From Streptomyces cinerochromogenes (lineage in GTDB: Bacteria; Actinomycetota; Actinomycetes; Streptomycetales; Streptomycetaceae), in contig NZ_BMRM01000014.1 of NCBI RefSeq assembly GCF_014648635.1, forward strand, positions 213,466 through 277,465: a DNA stretch of 64,000 bases. Reading direction: 5' to 3'. The position numbers and the translations under genes were made by a program. This document shows, piece by piece, positions 59,522 to 64,000 of this stretch. The first letter of the stretch is position 1. Each line of letters begins with the position of its first letter. The notes beneath the pieces were generated by a model. That model ran no database searches, had not been told where the DNA came from, and was given only the letters and a program-made list of their open reading frames with translations.

Positions 59522-60691
59522 ATGAGCACAGTGACCGAAGCAATCGCGACCCCGGGAGCCCTCAAGCGCCTCGCCGACGAGGGCGTGTCGATCTGGCTGG
59601 ACGACCTGTCCCGCAAGCGGATCACCTCGGGCAGCCTCGCCGAGCTGGTGGCGAGCGGAAGCGCCGTCGGTGTCACCACCAACCCGTCCATCTTCCAGGC
59701 CGCCATCGGCTCCGGCGAGGGCTACGAGGAGCAGCTGTCCGACCTCGCCGCACGGGGTGTGACGGTCGACGAGGCCGTACGGATGATGACGACCGCGGAT
59801 GTGCGCGACGCCGCCGACATCCTGCGTGACGTGTACGACGCCTCGGGCGGCCGGGACGGCCGGGTCTCCATCGAGGTCGACCCGCGCCTCGCCCACGACA
59901 CCGAGGCGACCGTCGCCGAGGCCAAGCAGCTGGCCTGGCTGGTGGACCGGCCCAACGTGATGGTCAAGATCCCGGCGACCCGGGCGGGCCTGCCGGCGAT
60001 CACCGAGGTCATCGGCCTCGGCATCAGCGTCAACGTGACCCTGATCTTCTCGCTGGAGCGCTACCGCGAGGTCATGGCCGCCTACCTGGCCGGCCTGGAG
60101 AAGGCCCGCGAGCGGGGCATCGACCTCGCCACGATCCACTCGGTGGCGTCCTTCTTCGTCTCCCGCGTGGACAGCGAGATCGACAAGCGGCTGACCGCCC
60201 TCGGCACCGACGAGGCCCTCGCCCTCAAGGGCCGCGCGGCCCTCGCCAACGCCCGCCTCGCCTACGAGGCCTACGAGGAGGTGTTCGGCTCCGCCGACGG
60301 TTCGGCACGGCCCGACGGCCGCTGGCCGGCGCTCGCCGGTGCCGGGGCGAACAAGCAGCGTCCGCTGTGGGCGTCCACCGGGGTGAAGGACCCCGCGTAC
60401 AAGGACACCCTGTACGTGGACGAACTGGTCGCGCCGGACACGGTCAACACCATGCCGGAGGCCACGCTGAACGCGGTCGCCGACCACGGCGAGATCACCG
60501 GCGACACGGTGACCGGCGGCTACCCGCAGGCCCGCGCCGACCTGGCGGCCGTCCAGCGGCTCGGCATCTCCTACGACGAGGTCGTCCAGCAGCTGGAGGA
60601 CGAGGGCGTCGCCAAGTTCGAGGCGGCCTGGCAGGAACTGCTGGACGCCGTGGCCACGTCCCTGAAGAGCAAGGGAGCTGACGCCCGATGA
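59522..60691 (+). CDS. tal: Transaldolase
   Basis: This 389-residue long-type transaldolase transfers a dihydroxyacetone unit from sedoheptulose-7-phosphate to glyceraldehyde-3-phosphate. It has VGVTTNPSIFQAAI, the Schiff-base Lys149 in NVMVKIPATRAG, INVTLIFSLERY (here VNVTLIFSLERY) and FFVSRVDSEIDKRL. This actinobacterial type is longer than the E. coli enzyme. It follows tkt by 17 bp and overlaps zwf by four bases, so it is translationally coupled to it. Confidence 0.96.
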   Translation: MSTVTEAIATPGALKRLADEGVSIWLDDLSRKRITSGSLAELVASGSAVGVTTNPSIFQAAIGSGEGYEEQLSDLAARGVTVDEAVRMMTTADVRDAADILRDVYDASGGRDGRVSIEVDPRLAHDTEATVAEAKQLAWLVDRPNVMVKIPATRAGLPAITEVIGLGISVNVTLIFSLERYREVMAAYLAGLEKARERGIDLATIHSVASFFVSRVDSEIDKRLTALGTDEALALKGRAALANARLAYEAYEEVFGSADGSARPDGRWPALAGAGANKQRPLWASTGVKDPAYKDTLYVDELVAPDTVNTMPEATLNAVADHGEITGDTVTGGYPQARADLAAVQRLGISYDEVVQQLEDEGVAKFEAAWQELLDAVATSLKSKGADAR

Positions 60692-62310
60692 CCGACAACG
60701 CACCCTCCGCCGAGGCGCCCGCACCGCAGGCGTCCGCACCGCAGGCGTCCGCCCCCGAGGCGGTGCGCGTCCCGGTGGCTCCGGCCGCCGACTGGGAGAA
60801 CCCGCTGCGGGACGCCCGCGACCGCCGGCTCCCCCGCATCGCGGGCCCGTCGGGCCTGGTCATCTTCGGGGTGACCGGTGACCTGTCCCGCAAGAAGCTG
60901 ATGCCGGCCGTCTACGACCTGGCCAACCGCGGTCTGCTGCCGCCGGGCTTCTCCCTCGTCGGGTTCGCCCGCCGCGAGTGGGAGGACCAGGACTTCGCGC
61001 AGGTCGTCCACGACTCCGTCCGCGAGCACGCCCGCACCCCGTTCCGCGAGGAGGTCTGGCAGCAGCTCGCCGAGGGCATGCGGTTCATCCCCGGCGACTT
61101 CGACGACGACACCGCGTTCAAGCAGCTGAAGGACGCCGTCGAGGAGCTGGACGCCTCCCGCGGCACCGGCGGCAACTTCGCCTTCTACCTCTCGGTGCCG
61201 CCGAAGTTCTTCCCGAAGGTCGTGCAGCAGCTGAAGAAGCACGGCCTGGCGAGCCCGCCGGAGGGCTCCTGGCGCCGCGCGGTCATCGAGAAGCCGTTCG
61301 GGCACGACCTGGACAGCGCACGCGCGCTGAACGCGATCGTGCACGAGGTGTTCGAACCGGACCAGGTGTTCCGGATCGACCACTACCTCGGCAAGGAGAC
61401 CGTCCAGAACATCCTGGCGCTGCGCTTCGCCAACCAGATGTACGAGCCGATCTGGAACCGGTCCTACGTCGACCACGTGCAGATCACGATGGCCGAGGAC
61501 ATCGGCATCGGCGGCCGGGCCGGCTACTACGACGGCATCGGCGCCGCCCGGGACGTCATCCAGAACCACCTGCTCCAGCTGATGGCGCTCACCGCGATGG
61601 AGGAGCCCATCGCGTTCGACGCGGAGGCGCTGCTCACCGAGAAGCTGAAGGTGCTGAAGTCGGTGCGCCTCCCGGAGGACCTGGGCCGGCACACCGTGCG
61701 CGGACAGTACGCGGCGGGCTGGCAGGGCGGTGAGAAGGTCATCGGCTACCTCGACGAGGAGGGCATCGACCCCAAGTCGAAGACCGACACCTACGCCGCG
61801 GTCAAGCTGGAGATCGACAACCGCCGCTGGGCGGGCGTCCCCTTCTACCTGCGTACCGGCAAGCGCCTCGGCCGCCGCGTCACCGAGATCGCGGTCGTCT
61901 TCCAGCGCGCCCCGCACTCCCCGTTCGACACCACGGCCACCGAGGAACTGGGCCAGAACGCGATCGTCATCCGGGTCCAGCCGGACGAGGGCATGACGGT
62001 CCGCTTCGGCTCGAAGGTGCCGGGCACGTCGATGGAGATCCGGGACGTGTCGATGGACTTCGCCTACGGCGAGTCGTTCACCGAGTCGAGCCCGGAGGCG
62101 TACGAGCGGCTCATCCTGGACGTGCTGCTGGGCGACGCCAACCTGTTCCCCCGTCACCAGGAAGTGGAAGAGTCCTGGAAGATCCTCGACCCGATCGAGG
62201 AGTACTGGGCGGCGCACGGCAGGCCGGCGCAGTACGCGTCGGGCAGCTGGGGACCGAGGGAAGCCGACGAGATGCTCGCACGAGACGGACGGAGCTGGCG
62301 CAGGCCATGA
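60688..62310 (+). CDS. zwf: Glucose-6-phosphate 1-dehydrogenase
   Basis: This 540-residue enzyme oxidises glucose-6-phosphate and produces NADPH, the first oxidative step of the pathway. It has the cofactor site VIFGVTGDLSRKKLMPAVYDLA, the active-site signature RIDHYLGKETVQN and the EKPFGHD motif. The N-terminal 30 residues are a variable Ala/Pro-rich extension. Start and stop both overlap their neighbours by four bases (ATGA), as is typical in a tightly coupled operon. OpcA, encoded next, is its activator. Confidence 0.97.
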   Translation: MTDNAPSAEAPAPQASAPQASAPEAVRVPVAPAADWENPLRDARDRRLPRIAGPSGLVIFGVTGDLSRKKLMPAVYDLANRGLLPPGFSLVGFARREWEDQDFAQVVHDSVREHARTPFREEVWQQLAEGMRFIPGDFDDDTAFKQLKDAVEELDASRGTGGNFAFYLSVPPKFFPKVVQQLKKHGLASPPEGSWRRAVIEKPFGHDLDSARALNAIVHEVFEPDQVFRIDHYLGKETVQNILALRFANQMYEPIWNRSYVDHVQITMAEDIGIGGRAGYYDGIGAARDVIQNHLLQLMALTAMEEPIAFDAEALLTEKLKVLKSVRLPEDLGRHTVRGQYAAGWQGGEKVIGYLDEEGIDPKSKTDTYAAVKLEIDNRRWAGVPFYLRTGKRLGRRVTEIAVVFQRAPHSPFDTTATEELGQNAIVIRVQPDEGMTVRFGSKVPGTSMEIRDVSMDFAYGESFTESSPEAYERLILDVLLGDANLFPRHQEVEESWKILDPIEEYWAAHGRPAQYASGSWGPREADEMLARDGRSWRRP

Positions 62311-63233
62311 AGATCGACCTGACCGACACCACGGCAAGCAAGATCAACAAGGCGTTGGTGCAGGGCCGCCGCGCCATCGGTACGCCGGCCGTGGGCATGG
62401 TCCTGACGATGGTCATCGTCACGGACGAGGAGAACGCCTACGACTCGATCAAGGCGGCCGAGGAGGCCTCGCACGAGCACCCCTCGCGCACCCTGGTCGT
62501 CATCAAGCGGCACGCCCGCACCCTGCGCGACCGCACCACCTCCCGGCTGGACGCGGAGGTCCGGGTCGGCTCCGAGGCCGGCACCGGCGAGACGGTCGTG
62601 CTGCGCACCTACGGCGAGGTCTCCGACCACGCCGACTCGGTGGTCCTGCCGCTGCTGCTGCCGGACGCCCCGGTGGTCGTGTGGTGGCCGGTGGAGGCGC
62701 CGGATGCCCCCGCGAAGGACCCGCTCGGCGCGCTCGCCCAGCGCCGGATCACCGATCTCTACGCCGTCGACCGGCCGCTGGAGGTCCTGGACACCCGCAT
62801 GCGCAACTACGCGCCCGGTGACACCGACCTCGCCTGGACCCGGCTGACCCTGTGGCGGTCGATGCTGGCCGCCGCCCTGGACCAGGCCCGGGTGAAGGTG
62901 ACCTCGGCGGCCGTCGAGGCGGAACCCGACAACCCCAGCGCGGAACTGCTCGCCCGCTGGCTCCAGGCGCGCCTGGGCGTCCCGGTGGACCGCGTGCACA
63001 GCGCCGGCCCGTTCGTGACGGCCGTACGCCTCGGCACCGCGAACGGCGAGATCGTCGTCGACCGCCCCGAGGGCCCGCTGGCCACGCTGACCCTGCCGGG
63101 CCAGCCGCCGCGCACCCTGGCCCTGAAGGTCCGCGCCACATCCGAACTGATCGCCGAGGAGCTGCGCCGCCTCGACGCCGACGAGATGTACGCCATCGCC
63201 CTCCAGGGCGAGGGCACCAAGGAGAACGCCTGA
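62307..63233 (+). CDS. opcA: Glucose-6-phosphate dehydrogenase assembly protein
   Basis: This 308-residue OpcA protein promotes assembly or activity of glucose-6-phosphate dehydrogenase, as shown in cyanobacteria and actinobacteria. The sequence starts KIDLTDTTASKINKALVQGRRAIGTPAVGMVLTMVIVTDEE and contains VVVWWPVEAPDAPAKDPLGALAQRRITDL, characteristic of the family. It overlaps zwf by four bases and is followed by pgi after one base. Confidence 0.95.
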   Translation: MKIDLTDTTASKINKALVQGRRAIGTPAVGMVLTMVIVTDEENAYDSIKAAEEASHEHPSRTLVVIKRHARTLRDRTTSRLDAEVRVGSEAGTGETVVLRTYGEVSDHADSVVLPLLLPDAPVVVWWPVEAPDAPAKDPLGALAQRRITDLYAVDRPLEVLDTRMRNYAPGDTDLAWTRLTLWRSMLAAALDQARVKVTSAAVEAEPDNPSAELLARWLQARLGVPVDRVHSAGPFVTAVRLGTANGEIVVDRPEGPLATLTLPGQPPRTLALKVRATSELIAEELRRLDADEMYAIALQGEGTKENA

Positions 63234-63234
63234 G

Positions 63235-64000
63235 ATGGCCGAGTACCCCAAGCTCACCCAGCGGCCCGAGTGGACGGCCCTCGCCGACCACCGCGCCCAG
63301 GGCCAGCCGCACCTGCGCGAGCTGTTCGCGGCGGACCCCGGCCGCGCCGAGCGGTACGTCGTGCGGGTCGGCGACCTGCACATCGACTACAGCAAGCAGC
63401 TGATCACCGACGAGACCCTGGCCCTGCTCCAGGAACTCGCCGCCGCCACCGGCGTGTTCGCGCTGCGGGACGCCATGTTCCGCGGGGAGCGGATCAACGT
63501 CACCGAGAACCGGGCGGTGCTGCACACCGCGCTGCGCGCCTCCCGTGACGCGGTGGTCGAGGTCGACGGCGAGAACGTGGTGCCCAAGGTGCACGCCGTG
63601 CTCGACAAGATGAGCGACTTCGCCGGCCGCGTCCGCTCGGGCGCGTGGACCGGCCACACCGGCAGGCGGATCCGCAACGTCGTCAACATCGGCATCGGCG
63701 GCTCCGACCTCGGCCCCGCGATGGCCTACGAGGCGCTGCGCCCGTACACCGCCCGGGAGCTGACGGTCCGGTTCGTGTCCAACGTCGACGGCGCCGACCT
63801 GCACGAGGCGGTGCGCGACCTGGATCCGGCCGAGACGCTGTTCATCGTGGCGTCCAAGACGTTCACCACGATCGAGACGATCACCAACGCCACCTCGGCC
63901 CGCTCGTGGCTGCTGAAGGCCTTCGACGGTGACGACAAGGCCGTGGCCAAGCACTTCGTGGCGCTGTCCACGAACGCCGAGAAGGTCGCCGAGTTCGGCA
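63235..64000 (+). CDS. pgi: Glucose-6-phosphate isomerase, N-terminal part (partial)
   Basis: The first 255 residues of phosphoglucose isomerase are visible before the right edge; a complete enzyme has about 550. Recognisable parts are RGERINVTENRAVLHTALR and the sugar-phosphate binding NIGIGGSDLGPAMAYEALRPY, FVSNVDGADLHE and VASKTFTTIETITNA. It interconverts glucose-6- and fructose-6-phosphate, letting carbon recycle into Zwf. It starts one base after the opcA stop codon. The active-site Glu and His regions lie outside the window. Confidence 0.96.
   Translation, partial: MAEYPKLTQRPEWTALADHRAQGQPHLRELFAADPGRAERYVVRVGDLHIDYSKQLITDETLALLQELAAATGVFALRDAMFRGERINVTENRAVLHTALRASRDAVVEVDGENVVPKVHAVLDKMSDFAGRVRSGAWTGHTGRRIRNVVNIGIGGSDLGPAMAYEALRPYTARELTVRFVSNVDGADLHEAVRDLDPAETLFIVASKTFTTIETITNATSARSWLLKAFDGDDKAVAKHFVALSTNAEKVAEFG

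Noticed and set aside
57366..59543. 725-codon minus-strand frame opposite transketolase
   Set aside because: Shadow frame; transketolase motifs on the plus strand are complete.

Overview
The window is high-GC actinobacterial chromosome, almost certainly from a Streptomyces. It carries an SsgA-like sporulation protein, a WhiB-family protein, a protocatechuate (pca) operon with a fused pcaL and a divergent PcaV-type MarR regulator, a split LigD-polymerase/LigC ligase pair, and an OpcA-containing pentose-phosphate operon. Many starts are GTG, and intergenic regions carry GC-rich hairpins. From memory, the gene order resembles the S. coelicolor stretch around SCO6657-SCO6733 read backwards; I could not check this. 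Nothing visible marks a prophage, insertion sequence, tRNA, rRNA or CRISPR array.

Layout. 1-9.5 kb: amino-acid permease fragment, a probably leaderless MerR gene, a CaiB-FadA-FadB acyl-CoA operon facing a saccharopine-dehydrogenase-like gene, endonuclease V and small proteins. 9.5-15.8 kb: secreted BNR/Ycf48-like protein, SsgD-like protein, ABC-F protein behind a long leader with mini-ORFs, DDAH, a desaturase behind three 15-bp iterons, and a WhiB protein. 16-20.5 kb: two-domain VOC protein, LacI regulator, NHEJ pair. 20.6-28.4 kb: zinc alcohol dehydrogenase and pcaV-pcaIJ(F)HGBL, in which pcaF is decayed to its two ends. 28.5-39 kb: SDR enzyme, a frameshifted AAA ATPase, two DUF2510 proteins, a TetR regulator facing a PAP2 protein and an EamA-like transporter, and a Tat phospholipase C. 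39-47.4 kb: an alpha-glucan locus (secreted GH87-like enzyme, GH13 glucosidase, MalFG-type permeases, binding lipoprotein, LacI). 47.6-54.3 kb: MmyB-like protein facing an XRE regulator and a small protein, phosphopantetheinyl transferase overlapping a metallophosphoesterase, an ATP-grasp enzyme and a GH4 glycosidase. 54.6-64 kb: CebR-box-controlled GH16 beta-glucanase, AraC regulator, then tkt-tal-zwf-opcA-pgi.

The main theme is carbon use. Extracellular alpha- and beta-glucanases, sugar uptake and intracellular glycosidases feed glucose into the pentose-phosphate operon. The pca operon and acyl-CoA genes send aromatic and fatty acids to acetyl-CoA; the FadA thiolase at 3.8-5.0 kb is a possible stand-in for the broken PcaF. 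The most interesting items are the ABC-F leader, the desaturase iterons, the decayed pcaF, the nested palindromes between tetR and the PAP2 gene, and three intergenic tandem-repeat arrays of about 24 bp.
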